NCBI RefSeq assembly: GCF_010729895.1
Contig: NZ_AP022612.1
Coordinates: 5,766,001 to 5,830,000 of the forward strand
Direction of reading: 5' to 3'
From: Mycolicibacterium confluentis
GTDB taxonomy: Bacteria; Actinomycetota; Actinomycetes; Mycobacteriales; Mycobacteriaceae
Length of the DNA: 64,000 nt
In this document: one piece after another, positions 1-11,435 of the stretch
How the letters are laid out: the number at the start of each line of letters is the position of its first letter
How positions within the stretch are numbered: position 1 is the first letter of the stretch
The notes under the pieces: model-generated
Told to the model about the DNA's origin: nothing
Databases searched by the model: none
The model's input: the letters and a program-made list of their open reading frames with translations, nothing else
Program-made: the position numbers and the translations under genes

Positions 1-29
1 ACATAGTCTTTATCTCCCTTGGGTTTTCT

Positions 30-1349
30 TCAGAAGGCGGTGAGGTACTGGTCGACTTCCCAGGCGCTGACCGCGCTGTGGTAGGCGAAGAACTCGTCGC
101 GTTTGAGGTTGGCGAAGTACTCGGAGACGCCCGGTCCGACGGCGTCGAGCACGCCGGTCACCACCGAGTCGGTCTCCAGAGCGTCGACCGCGTGCAACAG
201 CGTCGGCGGCAGCGCCGTGCGACCCTGGACCGCTCCGACAGTGCCCGGATCGGCGCTGCGCTTGATGCCGTCGAGTCCGGCGCCCAGTGCGGCGGCGATC
301 GCGAGATACGGGTTGGCCGCGCCGTCGGCGCCGCGCAGTTCGATGCGCTGGTTGTCCGGGATCCGGATGTAGTGCGTGCGATCGTTGCCGCCGTAAGAGG
401 GTTGGCGCGGCGCCCACGAGGCGCCTGATGCCGTGCTGAGAGCGCCAGTGCGCTTGTAGGAGTTGACCGTTGGGCCGATCACAGCCTGCAGAGCGCAGGC
501 GTGGTCGAGGATGCCGCCGACGAATGCGTAAGCGGTGTCGGACAGTCCGAGGCCCTTGGTGTCATCCGAGTCGGTGGGGAAGACGGGTTGTCCCGCGCTG
601 GTCAGCGACATGTGGAAGTGCAGGCCGCTGCCCGTGCGGTCACCGAACGGTTTGGGCATGAACGTCGCGACCATGCCGCGTTCGGCAGCGATCATCGACA
701 GCAGGTAGCGCAGCGTGACGACGCGGTCCGCGGTGACCAGCGCCTCGGCGTACTCGAAGTTCTGCTCGAACTGGCCGTTGCCGTCCTCGTGGTCGTTGGC
801 GTAGTTGGACCAGCCCAGGGTGTTCATGGCGGCCGAGATGGTGGTCAGGTGCTCGTACATCCGGGTGACGCCGCGTGCGTCATAACAGGGTTGGGCCGCG
901 GTGTCGTCGGCGTCGGCCGTGCGCAGGCTGCCGTCGGGGTTGCGCTTGAGCAGGAAGTATTCGACCTCGGCGCCCACCCAGGGTTCGAAGCCGGCGTCGG
1001 CCGCGCGTTGGACGAGGGACTTGAGGATGACACGGGGCGCGAAGCGCCACGGCTGGCCTTCGACGTGCGGGTCGCAGTGCACGATCGCCAGGCCCTCTTT
1101 GATGAAGGGGACAGGCGTGAATGAACTCGGATCCGGGATCGCCATCAGGTCGGGATCCTTGGGCTCTTGACCCATGGCGCCGACGGCGTAGCCCGCGAAG
1201 CCCACACCCTCGGTTGCCAACTGCTCGACCGCCTCGACGGGAACCAGCTTGGCGCAGGGCTTTCCGCGCAGATCGACAAACAACGCGAGCAGGAACCGGG
1301 TGCCGGCCTGCTCGGCGAGAGCGGCGAGTTCACTCTTGGTGGCCATCAT
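30..1349 (-). CDS. glnT: Type III glutamine synthetase-like enzyme (GlnT family)
   Basis: The 439-residue protein has the glutamine synthetase catalytic fold. A GAEVEYF motif near residue 125 and NGQFEQNFEY near residue 192 supply metal- and substrate-binding glutamates, and SGLHFHMSL near residue 242 supplies the histidine motif. A RIELRG motif lies near the C-terminus. This shorter GlnT/type III-like branch differs from the usual GlnA and includes enzymes that make gamma-glutamyl amides, so the exact amine substrate is uncertain. It lies downstream of amt on the same strand, which supports a role in using external ammonium or a small amine. Two ATGs are adjacent (1349 and 1346). GAGGAG abuts the first, and an AAAGG nine bases upstream would fit it. 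Further genes of this cluster may lie beyond the window edge. Confidence 0.88.
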   Translation of the reverse strand: MMATKSELAALAEQAGTRFLLALFVDLRGKPCAKLVPVEAVEQLATEGVGFAGYAVGAMGQEPKDPDLMAIPDPSSFTPVPFIKEGLAIVHCDPHVEGQPWRFAPRVILKSLVQRAADAGFEPWVGAEVEYFLLKRNPDGSLRTADADDTAAQPCYDARGVTRMYEHLTTISAAMNTLGWSNYANDHEDGNGQFEQNFEYAEALVTADRVVTLRYLLSMIAAERGMVATFMPKPFGDRTGSGLHFHMSLTSAGQPVFPTDSDDTKGLGLSDTAYAFVGGILDHACALQAVIGPTVNSYKRTGALSTASGASWAPRQPSYGGNDRTHYIRIPDNQRIELRGADGAANPYLAIAAALGAGLDGIKRSADPGTVGAVQGRTALPPTLLHAVDALETDSVVTGVLDAVGPGVSEYFANLKRDEFFAYHSAVSAWEVDQYLTAF

Positions 1350-1649
1350 CTCCTCGGACCTTTCGAAGTCTCGTGACAGGAATCAACGTATCACTGGATG
1401 AAACAGTGTGCAGTGCGAGCGAAGGGGTGGATGTCTCCGGGTTGGGGTGTCATATGCCCGGCGCCGAGCCACTTTGAGCCAATGCGCTCGTTGCCTGCGC
1501 GACACTTAAACCTCTGCGAGGACACGCCGGGCGGGGCCGCAGAGGTTTAAGCCTCGGCGCGGAATTCCGGGGAACGGCACAACCCCTGCGACGCGCCCGG
1601 CCGGCGCGGGACTAGCCCACGCCGGCCGGCGTCGCGTCGAAGAGAACGG
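1350..1649. other. Intergenic region between amt and glnT
   Basis: These 300 bases hold no convincing gene. The only clear structure is a 63-bp palindromic element at 1497-1559, described separately. The glnT ribosome binding site (GAGGAG on the minus strand at 1350-1355) lies at the left end. The spacing is long for a simple amt-glnT operon, so glnT may have its own promoter here. Confidence 0.6.
1497..1559. repeat. 63-bp palindromic dispersed repeat, copy 1
   Basis: The element contains perfect 14-base arms, CTTAAACCTCTGCG and CGCAGAGGTTTAAG, around a GC-rich centre. A second copy at 37058-37120 has the same length and matches at 54 of 63 positions. Both copies lie between two minus-strand genes, just downstream of one stop codon or at it. 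The hairpin could terminate amt transcripts, but it has no T tract, and the conservation outside the arms suggests a mobile or structural repeat. Confidence 0.8.
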
Positions 1650-2903
1650 TCAGGCGAACTCAAGTTCGTACGAGCCGTCCTTGTGGAACTTCGCGTCGAT
1701 GCCCTTCTCCTCGTCCTCTGGAGCCACCCGAATGCCGATCGTCTTCTTGAGCACGAAGGCGATCGCGAACGCGACGACGAACGAGTAGAGGATGACGGCA
1801 CCGGCGGCGATCGCCTGCTTCCACAACTGACCGAACCCGCCGCCGTAGAGCAGACCGTTGGTGGCGTTGGGCATCGACTCGCTGGCCAGCACGCCGACCA
1901 TGAGCGTGCCGATCAGGCCGCCGACCAGGTGGACGCCCACGACGTCGAGGGTGTCGTCGTAGCCGAACTTCGACTTCAACGCCACGGCGTACGGGCACAC
2001 CGCACCAGCAACGAGGCCCAGGATGATCGCACCGACCGGCGTGACCGCACCGCACGCCGGAGTGATGGCGACCAGGCCCGTGATGGCACCCGACGCCGCA
2101 CCGACACCGGTCACGTGGCCGGTCCTCAGTTTCTCCACGGCCAGCCAGCCGAGCACGGCCGCGCAGGTCGTGACGAACGTCGTGACCATGACGATCGCGG
2201 CCGAATTACCCGCTGCCAGAGCGGATCCACCGTTGAACGCGTACCAGCCAGCCCACAGCATCCCGGCGCCCAGCAGGGTCAGCGGCACGTTGTGCGGCTT
2301 GCGGTCACTACCCCAGCTGAGCGACTTTCCGAGCACAATCGCCACCGCGAGCGCCGCGATGCCGGCGTTGATGTGCACCGCGGTGCCGCCGGCGAAGTCG
2401 ATGGCCCCGAGCTTGTTGGCGATCCACCCGCCCATCGAGTCCTCGGTGACCACCCCGTCGAATGCGAACACCCAGTGCGCCACCGGGAAATACACCAACA
2501 CGGCCCACAGGCCCGCGAACAGCATCCACGAACCGAACTTCATCCGGTCGGCCACCGCGCCGGAGATCAGGGCCACGGTGATCGCCGCGAACAGCGCCTG
2601 GAACAACGCGAACAGGCTGACCGGAAGGCCGTCGACCGTGGTCATCGGCTCCAGAAGGTCCTTCATCCCGGCGAACTCGGTGATGTTGCCGACCAGACCG
2701 CCAGACGAGGTCCCGAACGTCATCGAGAACCCGAACAGGACCCACAGCACGCCAACCAGAGAGGCCGCGCCGAAGGTCATCATCATCATGTTGGTGGAAC
2801 TCTTCACCGAAACCATGCCGCCGTAGAACAACGCCAGGCCGGGGATCATCAGCGTGAGGCCGATGATGCAACACAGCATGAAAGCAGTGGTGCCTGTGTC
2901 CAT
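1650..2903 (-). CDS. amt: Ammonium transporter Amt
   Basis: This is a 417-residue inner-membrane ammonium channel of the Amt/MEP/Rh family, with 11 predicted membrane segments. Family hallmarks are visible: FYGGMV near the N-terminus, DFAGGTAVHINAG carrying the first pore histidine, AFNGGSALAAGN, and GVHLVGG carrying the second pore histidine. The start at 2903 is chosen because AGGAG at 2911-2915 lies seven bases from this ATG. An ATG at 2909 is too close to it. No glnB/glnD genes follow, unlike the other mycobacterial amt locus. The partner here is the glutamine synthetase-like gene. A GlnR-type box lies upstream at 2991-3008, which suggests induction under nitrogen limitation. Confidence 0.95.
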   Translation of the reverse strand: MDTGTTAFMLCCIIGLTLMIPGLALFYGGMVSVKSSTNMMMMTFGAASLVGVLWVLFGFSMTFGTSSGGLVGNITEFAGMKDLLEPMTTVDGLPVSLFALFQALFAAITVALISGAVADRMKFGSWMLFAGLWAVLVYFPVAHWVFAFDGVVTEDSMGGWIANKLGAIDFAGGTAVHINAGIAALAVAIVLGKSLSWGSDRKPHNVPLTLLGAGMLWAGWYAFNGGSALAAGNSAAIVMVTTFVTTCAAVLGWLAVEKLRTGHVTGVGAASGAITGLVAITPACGAVTPVGAIILGLVAGAVCPYAVALKSKFGYDDTLDVVGVHLVGGLIGTLMVGVLASESMPNATNGLLYGGGFGQLWKQAIAAGAVILYSFVVAFAIAFVLKKTIGIRVAPEDEEKGIDAKFHKDGSYELEFA

Positions 2904-2950
2904 ACTCATCTCCTGAGGTGGGTGCCGGCCCTGGATGGCCGATCCACCAG

Positions 2951-2970
2951 ACAGTGACCGTCGTCACTGT
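2951..2970. promoter_or_regulatory. Inverted repeat in amt leader
   Basis: ACAGTGAC and GTCACTGT form perfect 8-base arms separated by four bases, 48 bases upstream of the amt start. It may be an operator or a leader hairpin. No regulator can be assigned from sequence alone. Confidence 0.45.
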
Positions 2971-2990
2971 TACGCCGGCAGGCGTGCGGT

Positions 2991-3008
2991 GTTTCGTCTT
3001 GGTTAACC
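2991..3008 (-). promoter_or_regulatory. GlnR-like box upstream of amt
   Basis: Read on the minus strand the site contains GTTAAC then GAAAC with an AC-n9-AC spacing. This is the pattern described for the actinobacterial nitrogen regulator GlnR. It lies about 90 bases upstream of amt and between amt and a divergent gene, a suitable place for activation. The match is by eye only. Confidence 0.5.
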
Positions 3009-3042
3009 CTGGCCAGAGCGGGTCGGTAGGGTGGATTTCCTT

Positions 3043-3489
3043 ATGCACCGACTGCGCGACATCAACCGACGGTTCCTGGTCTACGGGCTGATCCTGCTGG
3101 TCGGCCTCGGCGTCGTGCTGTACGAGACGGTGTTCAACAAGCCCTCGGAGGAGTGCCGGCCTGTCCGCGACTTCCTGGAGTTCAACCAGGAGCAGACCAA
3201 GGTCATCAACGAGAAGGGCGACAACGCGAGCATCGCCGACTACGAGGGCTGGGCCGACGGCCTGGCCGAGCGTTCCGGCCGCGTCACCAACCCCGACCTC
3301 GCGGTGCAGGCCGTGCGAGTGGCCGACCTTGCGAATCGCTTCGTCATCAAGCTGCCGGCGCTTCGGGCCCAGACCAATGTCCAGCCCGGGACCGAGGAGC
3401 AGACGCCGGCGATCGTCTATGAGATGTCGGCGATCAACACTCAGATCAGCGATGGAATACGTGCACTGAACCAGTCCTGCCCGGACTGA
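3043..3489 (+). CDS. Small single-pass membrane protein, unknown function
   Basis: The 148-residue protein has an N-terminal basic stretch, one membrane segment (residues about 10-30, [19 protein letters not shown]) and a mainly helical extracytoplasmic domain with two cysteines, one near the membrane (EECRPV) and one near the C-terminus (NQSCPD), that could form a disulfide. No known family was recognised. ATG 3043 is preferred because AGGGTGG at 3028-3034 sits eight bases upstream. A GTG at 3031 overlaps that site. It lies between amt (divergent) and ask (same strand). Similar proteins appear to be confined to mycobacteria, but this was not searched. Confidence 0.75.
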   Translation: MHRLRDINRRFLVYGLILLVGLGVVLYETVFNKPSEECRPVRDFLEFNQEQTKVINEKGDNASIADYEGWADGLAERSGRVTNPDLAVQAVRVADLANRFVIKLPALRAQTNVQPGTEEQTPAIVYEMSAINTQISDGIRALNQSCPD

Positions 3490-3589
3490 GCCGCTGGGAC
3501 GGGTCCGGCCGTCCGGTCGGGGTGGAAAAACCACGTGCGCTTCTCCCTTATCCTTGACGGGACCAATCCCCACCCTGAGAGGGCAGACA

Positions 3590-5892
<2,303 letters not shown>

Positions 5893-5926
5893 TCTTTTGC
5901 GCCGAAACGATCGTTTGGGCGCAATA

Positions 5927-7030
5927 GTGCGAGTGGCCTGCGCCATCTCGTCGATCTCGGCGGTGTGGATGGTCGCGCCGGCGCACGCCACGACGGATGT
6001 CCTGCTGGCGCCCGGTCAGGTGGTCCGCATCGGCCCTACCGCGGGAACCGGAACGCCGACAAGCGATTACGGCATCGGTGCGACCGATCTGTGTGAGTTC
6101 ATGGAGTTCCCCACCGAACTGCTGCAGGTCTGTGGCGACAGCTTCGCGGGCCAAGGGGTGGGTTTCGGGGGATGGTTCTCGCCGATCGCGCTGCACGTCG
6201 ACCGATCGTCGCTCGACGCCCCGGAGGGAGTCCGCTACACCGGGGTGACCGGCATCGGCAGGCCGCTGCTGGCGGAGGCGACGCCACCCGGATCGTCGCA
6301 GCTGCCGTCGGGTGTGGTGGAGATCAACCGGCAGAACTACATGCTGGTCACCGTCACCACCCGGTTGGTTCCCGGTGAGTCGCGTCTGGTGAAAGCCGAA
6401 GCCGCACAGACTGGTTGGAAGACCATCCCGGGCTCCGCCCGACCCGCCGACTACGCCGACCGCCGCCAGTCCCAGATCAGCGGCTACTACGACAGGATTC
6501 CGACGCCGGATTCCCCGACCGGCTGGGTGTACATCGTCGCCAACAGTTTCGATCGAACCCAGCCCGTGACGCTGTACCGGGTGCCGCCCGGTGATTTCAC
6601 CGATCGCGCTAAGTGGCAGGGCTTTTCGGCTCTTCCGGGAGCAGACGGCGGGTGGGGCAAGCCGCCGACCCCGCTGTGGGGTGGCCAGGTGGGGGAGATG
6701 AGCGTGCGCCAACTCGACGGCATGACGGTGCTGTCGTACTTCAACGCCACGACGGGAAACATGGAGATCCGGGTGGCCGCGGACCCGACGCAACTGGGCA
6801 GCGCACCCGTCACCACCGTCGTGCAGGCATCGGAGTGGCCGGACCGGGCCGAGGATCTGCCGTCCCCAGAGGACAACCGACTGGCCCAGCCCTATGGCGG
6901 CTACATCGCGCCGAACTCGACGATCGATGACGTGCGTGTCTTCGTCAGCCAGTGGAACACCGAGTCCCGGGAGCGGGCGCCGTACCGAGTGATCCAGTTC
7001 GCGGTGAACCCGTTCAAGCCCGGCTCATAG
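5927..7030 (+). CDS. Secreted DUF4185 protein, probable endo-D-arabinanase (GH183-like)
   Basis: The protein of about 367 residues begins with a signal peptide ending near APAHA and is otherwise soluble. The body has the repeated aromatic and beta-rich pattern of DUF4185 proteins, for example GWVYIVANSF, GEMSVRQLDG and FVSQWNT. DUF4185 members were shown to be endo-D-arabinanases and placed in glycoside hydrolase family 183, so the likely substrate is mycobacterial arabinogalactan or lipoarabinomannan. The locus corresponds by position to Rv3707c. The start is uncertain: GTG at 5927 or 5933 and TTG at 5915 are all in frame and none has a strong ribosome binding site. It follows asd by 34 bases and may be read with it. 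Confidence 0.75.
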   Translation: MRVACAISSISAVWMVAPAHATTDVLLAPGQVVRIGPTAGTGTPTSDYGIGATDLCEFMEFPTELLQVCGDSFAGQGVGFGGWFSPIALHVDRSSLDAPEGVRYTGVTGIGRPLLAEATPPGSSQLPSGVVEINRQNYMLVTVTTRLVPGESRLVKAEAAQTGWKTIPGSARPADYADRRQSQISGYYDRIPTPDSPTGWVYIVANSFDRTQPVTLYRVPPGDFTDRAKWQGFSALPGADGGWGKPPTPLWGGQVGEMSVRQLDGMTVLSYFNATTGNMEIRVAADPTQLGSAPVTTVVQASEWPDRAEDLPSPEDNRLAQPYGGYIAPNSTIDDVRVFVSQWNTESRERAPYRVIQFAVNPFKPGS

Positions 7031-7137
7031 CCAATGGGTCTTCAGGTGTAGTTCGCACACTGGTTGGCCTGACTTCACAGGATCCTCCTAACTGGCGTCT
7101 AACCTGCGCTGTGCTCAGGCGGAGGATGATTCCCGGT

Positions 7138-7566
7138 ATGAGTGAAACGCCTGCGTCGTCGAACGACCCCACCGGACCCCTCAGTGCCGAACCGCTGACG
7201 CCCGCGACGCCGGCCGTCGTCGAGCACAAGCCGAATCGGCTCTACCAGGTCGCCGCTTGGGTGGCGATCGTCGCCGGGACGCTGTTCATCGTCGCCGTCG
7301 TGTTCTTCTCCGGCTTCATCATCGGTGGGCACTCCGACGGTGGGCAGGGCCACTTCAGGCACCACGGCGACATGATGTTCGATCGCGGCGGGCCGATGGG
7401 CCCGATGGGCCCCGGAATGCGGCCCGGTGGACCTGGCGGACCTGGTGGCCCCGGCGGACCCGAGCAGGGGCACCGCTGGCCGGGTCCGGGCAACTTCGGT
7501 CCGGGCCAGATGCCGCCGCCTCCGCAGCCGACTCAGCCCGCGCAACCCACAACGCCTCAGCGCTGA
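7138..7566 (+). CDS. Proline/glycine-rich single-pass membrane protein
   Basis: The protein of 142 residues has a short N-terminal region, one membrane segment near residues 38-60 (VAAWVAIVAGTLFIVAVV) and a C-terminal tail made of Gly-Pro-Met and Pro-Gln repeats with several histidines. It matches the position of small proline-rich mycobacterial proteins beside the ergothioneine cluster (Rv3706c/Rv3705A region). The tail suggests an extracytoplasmic, disordered segment, perhaps metal- or wall-associated. No function is known. ATG 7138 follows a GGAGG at 7121-7125. An ATG at 7126 directly abuts that site and is less likely. Confidence 0.7.
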   Translation: MSETPASSNDPTGPLSAEPLTPATPAVVEHKPNRLYQVAAWVAIVAGTLFIVAVVFFSGFIIGGHSDGGQGHFRHHGDMMFDRGGPMGPMGPGMRPGGPGGPGGPGGPEQGHRWPGPGNFGPGQMPPPPQPTQPAQPTTPQR

Positions 7567-7574
7567 CCCCTCGA

Positions 7575-7620
7575 CCCACAGCATCCACCTGCCCCCATGC
7601 AGGTGGATGTTGTGTTTTGT
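7575..7620 (+). terminator. Hairpin terminator after the proline-rich protein gene
   Basis: CATCCACCTGC (7582-7592) and GCAGGTGGATG (7599-7609) form perfect 11-base arms with a six-base loop, followed by TTGTGTTTTG. It begins 16 bases after the stop codon at 7566. Confidence 0.8.
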
Positions 7621-7690
7621 GGGTACATCCGTCACGAGCGGCCGACCTTGTACAACGAAGGCCGGTGATTCTCGTACAGACGCCCCGCAA

Positions 7691-7718
7691 GCGGGGACCC
7701 CAGCACGCTCGCGGGGGA
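7691..7718. repeat. GC-rich inverted dispersed repeat, copy 1
   Basis: A stretch of about 27 bases containing GGGACCCCAGC and GCTCGCGGG resembles, in inverted orientation, the sequence at 57647-57672. It lies in the leader region of ohr, next to a CCCCGC-AA-GCGGGG hairpin (7683-7696). The match is imperfect and was judged by eye. Confidence 0.45.
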
Positions 7719-7771
7719 GAAGGAATTCCTGGCATGATCGGAATTCGGCAGAAACGGACAGGAGTGCACGA

Positions 7772-8200
7772 ATGAGCATCGATGTCGTCTACACCGCAGA
7801 ATCGACCGCGAGCGGCGGAGGCCGCGACGGTCACGTGAAGTCCGCCGACGGGAAGATCGACCTGGACACCCGACCGCCCAAGGAGATGGGCGGCAGCGGC
7901 GAGGGGGTCAACCCTGAACTGCTCTTCTCGGCCGGCTACTCGGCGTGCTTCCTCGGGGCCCTGAGGCTGGTGGCCCGCAACGAGAAGATCGCGATCGACG
8001 ATGCCAGCGGCATCACCGCGAAGATCGGGTTCGGCAAGGATTCCGACGGCGGATTCGGCCTGACCGCCGAACTCATCGGCTATCTGCCCGGCCTCGAGCA
8101 GGCCACCGCCGACGACCTGATGCAGAAGGCGCACCAGGTGTGTCCGTACTCCAAGGCCACCCGGGGCAACATCGACGTGACGCTGCTGGCGAAGGTGTGA
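7772..8200 (+). CDS. ohr: Organic hydroperoxide resistance protein (Ohr/OsmC family)
   Basis: The 142-residue peroxidase detoxifies organic hydroperoxides through two cysteines, Cys59 in YSACFLGAL and Cys124 in CPYSKATRG. Arg34 in DTRPPKE matches the conserved active-site arginine of Ohr, which separates it from OsmC. ATG 7772 has ACAGGAG upstream at good spacing. The next gene starts at its stop codon. It sits just upstream of the ergothioneine genes, in a region rich in redox defence. Confidence 0.92.
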   Translation: MSIDVVYTAESTASGGGRDGHVKSADGKIDLDTRPPKEMGGSGEGVNPELLFSAGYSACFLGALRLVARNEKIAIDDASGITAKIGFGKDSDGGFGLTAELIGYLPGLEQATADDLMQKAHQVCPYSKATRGNIDVTLLAKV

Positions 8201-8202
8201 GC

Positions 8203-8853
8203 GTGCGGCGGGCGTCGGCCGTGGCGGCTGCCGCGACCGTGGGGTGCGCGGCCGTGTTCGCGGCACCCGCGCAGGCCCGCCCGTCGGACCCCGGCGTGGT
8301 GAACTACGCGGTGCTGGGCAAGGGCTCGGTGAGCAATATCGTCGGCGGCCGGATCACAGAAGAAACGCTGTTCAGCTACCCCTTCCAGGCGTTCTCCGTC
8401 GACCTCCCGGCCTGCAACAACTGGGCCGACATCGGCCTGCCCGAGGTGTACAACGACCCCGATCTCGCGTCGTTCAACGGAGCGACGGCCCAGACGTCGC
8501 CCACCGACGACACACACTTCGTCAAACAGGCCATCGGGGTGTTCGCGACCAACGATGCCGCGCAACGGGCGTACCGCAGGGTTATGGACCGCACGGCGGG
8601 GTGTCACGACCAGACGGCGACGATGCGGTTGGACAACGGCGTGACGCAGGTGTGGTCCTTCGCCGGAGGTTCGGTGGGCCCCGCCGAGGCGGCCTGGGTC
8701 AAGCAGGAGGCCGGGTCGGACCGGCGCTGCTTCACCCAGACTCGACTGCGGGAGAACGTACTTCTACAGGCGAAAGTCTGTCAGTCGGGCAACGGGGGCC
8801 CGGCGGTGAATGTGCTGGCAGGAGCGATGCAGAACGCCTTGGGCCAGTACTGA
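8203..8853 (+). CDS. Secreted PknH-sensor-like protein
   Basis: The 216-residue protein has a cleavable signal peptide ending in APAQA and an exported domain with paired cysteines (near PACNNW, AGCHDQ, RRCFTQ and KVCQSG). The pattern resembles the extracellular sensor domain of PknH and the related mycobacterial proteins of Rv3705c type. Such domains may bind a small ligand, but none is known. The GTG at 8203 is chosen because GAAGG (8191-8195) lies seven bases upstream. A GTG at 8197 overlaps the ohr stop. It is probably co-transcribed with ohr. Confidence 0.75.
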   Translation: MRRASAVAAAATVGCAAVFAAPAQARPSDPGVVNYAVLGKGSVSNIVGGRITEETLFSYPFQAFSVDLPACNNWADIGLPEVYNDPDLASFNGATAQTSPTDDTHFVKQAIGVFATNDAAQRAYRRVMDRTAGCHDQTATMRLDNGVTQVWSFAGGSVGPAEAAWVKQEAGSDRRCFTQTRLRENVLLQAKVCQSGNGGPAVNVLAGAMQNALGQY

Positions 8854-8901
8854 CCAAGAAGAGGGCGGGAGTTTGTCGGTGGTCTCCACCAAGATGTACT
8901 T

Positions 8902-10167
8902 ATGACGTTCGTCGTCACCGACGAGCAGCACGGCGTGCGCGAACTGGCGGGTTCGGCGGACGCCGCGCGGCACATTGCTGCGACCAGCCTGATCGACGGC
9001 CCCACGGGCCGCGTGGGCATCGAGATCGAGGCACACTGCATCGATCTGACTGACCCGATGCGTCGGCCCTCGTGGACGGAGATCCAGCAGGTCATCGCGG
9101 GTCTGTCGGCGCTTCCCGGCGGCAGCCGAATCACCGTGGAACCGGGCGGGGCGGTCGAACTGTCGGGTCCACCCGAGGACGGCGCAGTCGCGGCGATCAG
9201 CGGGATGCTGGCCGACCGCGCAGTGCTGCAGAACGCCTTCACCGAGGCGGGCCTCGGGCTGCTGCTGCTCGGGGCCGACCCCCTGCGGGAACCCCGTCGG
9301 ATCAACCCCGGCGCGCGCTACGCGGCGATGGAGCAGTTCTTCACCGCCAGCGGATCGGCTGACGCCTGTGCCGCGATGATGACCTCGACCGCTTCAGTGC
9401 AGGTCAACCTCGACGCTGGACCTGAATCGGGCTGGGCTGGAAGGGTTCGGCTGGCTCATGCGTTGGGACCGACGATGATCGCGATCGCCGCCAACTCGCC
9501 GCTGTTGAGCGGCCGGTTCACGGGGTGGGCCTCCACCCGTCAGCAGGTGTGGGGCCAGCTGGATTCCGCGCGTTGCGGGCCCGTCCTGGGAGCCAGCGGC
9601 GAGGACCCGGCCTCCGACTGGGCGCGGTATGCGTTGAAGGCCCCCGTGATGATGGTGCACGCCCCCGAACCAGTCCCGGTGCTGAAATGGGTGCCGTTCA
9701 TTGACTGGGCGGACGGCCGGGTGCTGCTGGGCGGGCGCCGCCCCACCACCGCGGACCTCGACTACCACCTGACGACGTTGTTCCCGCCCGTGCGCCCGCG
9801 CGGGTGGCTGGAGATCCGCTACCTCGACGTCCTTCCGGACGCGTTGTGGCCCGCGGCCGTGTTCATGCTGACCACACTGCTCGACGAGCCGGAGGCGGCG
9901 GCCGTCGCGGCCGAGGCGGTCGCCCCGGTGGCCACAGCCTGGGACACCGCCGCACGCCTCGGCCTGCGCGATCGGCACCTGTACGACGCCGCCGTGGTGT
10001 GCGTCGGCCTGGCTGCCGAACGCGCGCCAGCCGAGCTGACTGAGTCGATGGAAGCGCTGGTCGCATTGGTCAGCCAGAGTCGCAGCCCCGCAGACGATGT
10101 CGCCGATGCGGTGGTCCGGACCGGCGTCGGCCCCGTGGTCACCCAACTGGCCCGAGGAGTCTCATGA
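8902..10167 (+). CDS. egtA: Glutamate-cysteine ligase EgtA
   Basis: This 421-residue ATP-dependent ligase joins glutamate and cysteine to give gamma-glutamylcysteine, the sulfur donor of ergothioneine synthesis. GIEIEAHC near residue 35 and the [16 protein letters not shown] segment are typical of GCS2/GshA-like enzymes. Its stop overlaps the egtB start as ATGA, so the five egt genes form a translationally coupled operon. No clear ribosome binding site precedes ATG 8902. Confidence 0.95.
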   Translation: MTFVVTDEQHGVRELAGSADAARHIAATSLIDGPTGRVGIEIEAHCIDLTDPMRRPSWTEIQQVIAGLSALPGGSRITVEPGGAVELSGPPEDGAVAAISGMLADRAVLQNAFTEAGLGLLLLGADPLREPRRINPGARYAAMEQFFTASGSADACAAMMTSTASVQVNLDAGPESGWAGRVRLAHALGPTMIAIAANSPLLSGRFTGWASTRQQVWGQLDSARCGPVLGASGEDPASDWARYALKAPVMMVHAPEPVPVLKWVPFIDWADGRVLLGGRRPTTADLDYHLTTLFPPVRPRGWLEIRYLDVLPDALWPAAVFMLTTLLDEPEAAAVAAEAVAPVATAWDTAARLGLRDRHLYDAAVVCVGLAAERAPAELTESMEALVALVSQSRSPADDVADAVVRTGVGPVVTQLARGVS

Positions 10168-11435
10168 ACCGCCGCGAACTGGCCGACGGTCTGATCCGTG
10201 CACGGGAGCGGACACTGGCCCTGGTGGATTTCGACGACGATGAACTCCACCGCCAGTACCACCCGCTGATGAGCCCGCTGGTGTGGGACCTCGCGCACAT
10301 CGGTCAGCAGGAGGAGCTGTGGCTCCTGCGCGGCGGTGATCTTGAGGTGCCCGGACTGCTGGCCCCAAACGTCGAGAACCTCTACGACGCGTTCGAGCAC
10401 TCCCGGGCCAGTCGCGTCGACCTGCCGCTGATGTCGCCGAAGCAGGCGCACTCCTACCTGAATACGGTGCGGGACAGGGCGTTCGATGCACTCGATGCGC
10501 TGCATGACGAGGATCCCGGTTTTGTGTTCGGCCTCGTCGTCAGCCACGAGAACCAGCACGGCGAGACCATGCTGCAGGCGCTGAACCTGCGTGCCGGCGC
10601 ACCGATCCTCGACGCGGGTGCCCGGCTGCCCCAGGGGCGGCCCGACGTCGCAGGCAGCGATGTTGTGGTGCCGGGTGGACCTTTCGTGCTCGGTGTCGAC
10701 GCGAAGGGCGAACCGTACTCCTTGGACAACGAGCGTCCGGCGCACGTCGTCGACGTCCCGGCCTTCCGGATCGGCCGGGTGCCGGTGACCAACCGCGAGT
10801 GGCGCCAGTTCATCGACGACGGCGGGTACCGCGAGCGGCGCTGGTGGTCGGACCGGGGATGGGCGCACCGCAACGAGACCGAACTGGTTGCGCCGCAGTT
10901 CTGGAACCCGGACGGCACCCGCACCAGATTCGGCCACGTCGAGACCATCCCGGACGGCGAACCGGTCCAGCACGTCACGTATTTCGAGGCCGAGGCGTAC
11001 GCCGCCTGGGCGGGCGCCCGCCTGCCCACCGAGGTCGAGTGGGAGAAGGCGTGTGCGTGGGATCCCCACACGCAGCGACGGCGCAGGTTCCCCTGGGGCG
11101 ACACGGCTCCTGATGCCACGCGGGCCAACCTCGGCGGTACGGCACGCCGGCCGGCGGAGGTGGGTGCCTATCCGGACGGTGCCTCGGCGTATGGCGTCGA
11201 GCAGATGCTCGGCGACGTGTGGGAGTGGACCAGTTCGGCGCTGCGCCCCTGGCCCGGCTTCACGCCGATGATCTACGAGCGCTACACCCAGCCCTTCTTC
11301 GACGGCGACTACCGCGTGCTGCGCGGTGGCTCGTGGGCGGTGTCCGCAGACATTCTGCGGCCCAGTTTCCGCAACTGGGACCACCCGATCCGGCGGCAGA
11401 TCTTCTCCGGCCTCCGCCTGGCCTGGGACATCTGA
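10164..11435 (+). CDS. egtB: Ergothioneine sulfoxide synthase EgtB
   Basis: The 423-residue non-heme iron enzyme joins gamma-glutamylcysteine to hercynine using oxygen. The DinB-like N-terminal half carries the iron ligands His45 (LAHIGQQ), His128 and His132 (SHENQHGE). The C-terminal half is a formylglycine-generating-enzyme-like (C-type lectin) fold with [17 protein letters not shown] and VLRGGSW. GAGGAG at 10154-10159 serves its ATG. Its stop codon shares one base with the egtC start. Confidence 0.97.
   Translation: MNRRELADGLIRARERTLALVDFDDDELHRQYHPLMSPLVWDLAHIGQQEELWLLRGGDLEVPGLLAPNVENLYDAFEHSRASRVDLPLMSPKQAHSYLNTVRDRAFDALDALHDEDPGFVFGLVVSHENQHGETMLQALNLRAGAPILDAGARLPQGRPDVAGSDVVVPGGPFVLGVDAKGEPYSLDNERPAHVVDVPAFRIGRVPVTNREWRQFIDDGGYRERRWWSDRGWAHRNETELVAPQFWNPDGTRTRFGHVETIPDGEPVQHVTYFEAEAYAAWAGARLPTEVEWEKACAWDPHTQRRRRFPWGDTAPDATRANLGGTARRPAEVGAYPDGASAYGVEQMLGDVWEWTSSALRPWPGFTPMIYERYTQPFFDGDYRVLRGGSWAVSADILRPSFRNWDHPIRRQIFSGLRLAWDI

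Noticed and set aside
1683..2957. Long open frames antisense to amt and to many other genes
   Set aside because: They are typical shadows of high-GC coding sequence: biased composition, no motifs, and a real family member on the opposite strand.
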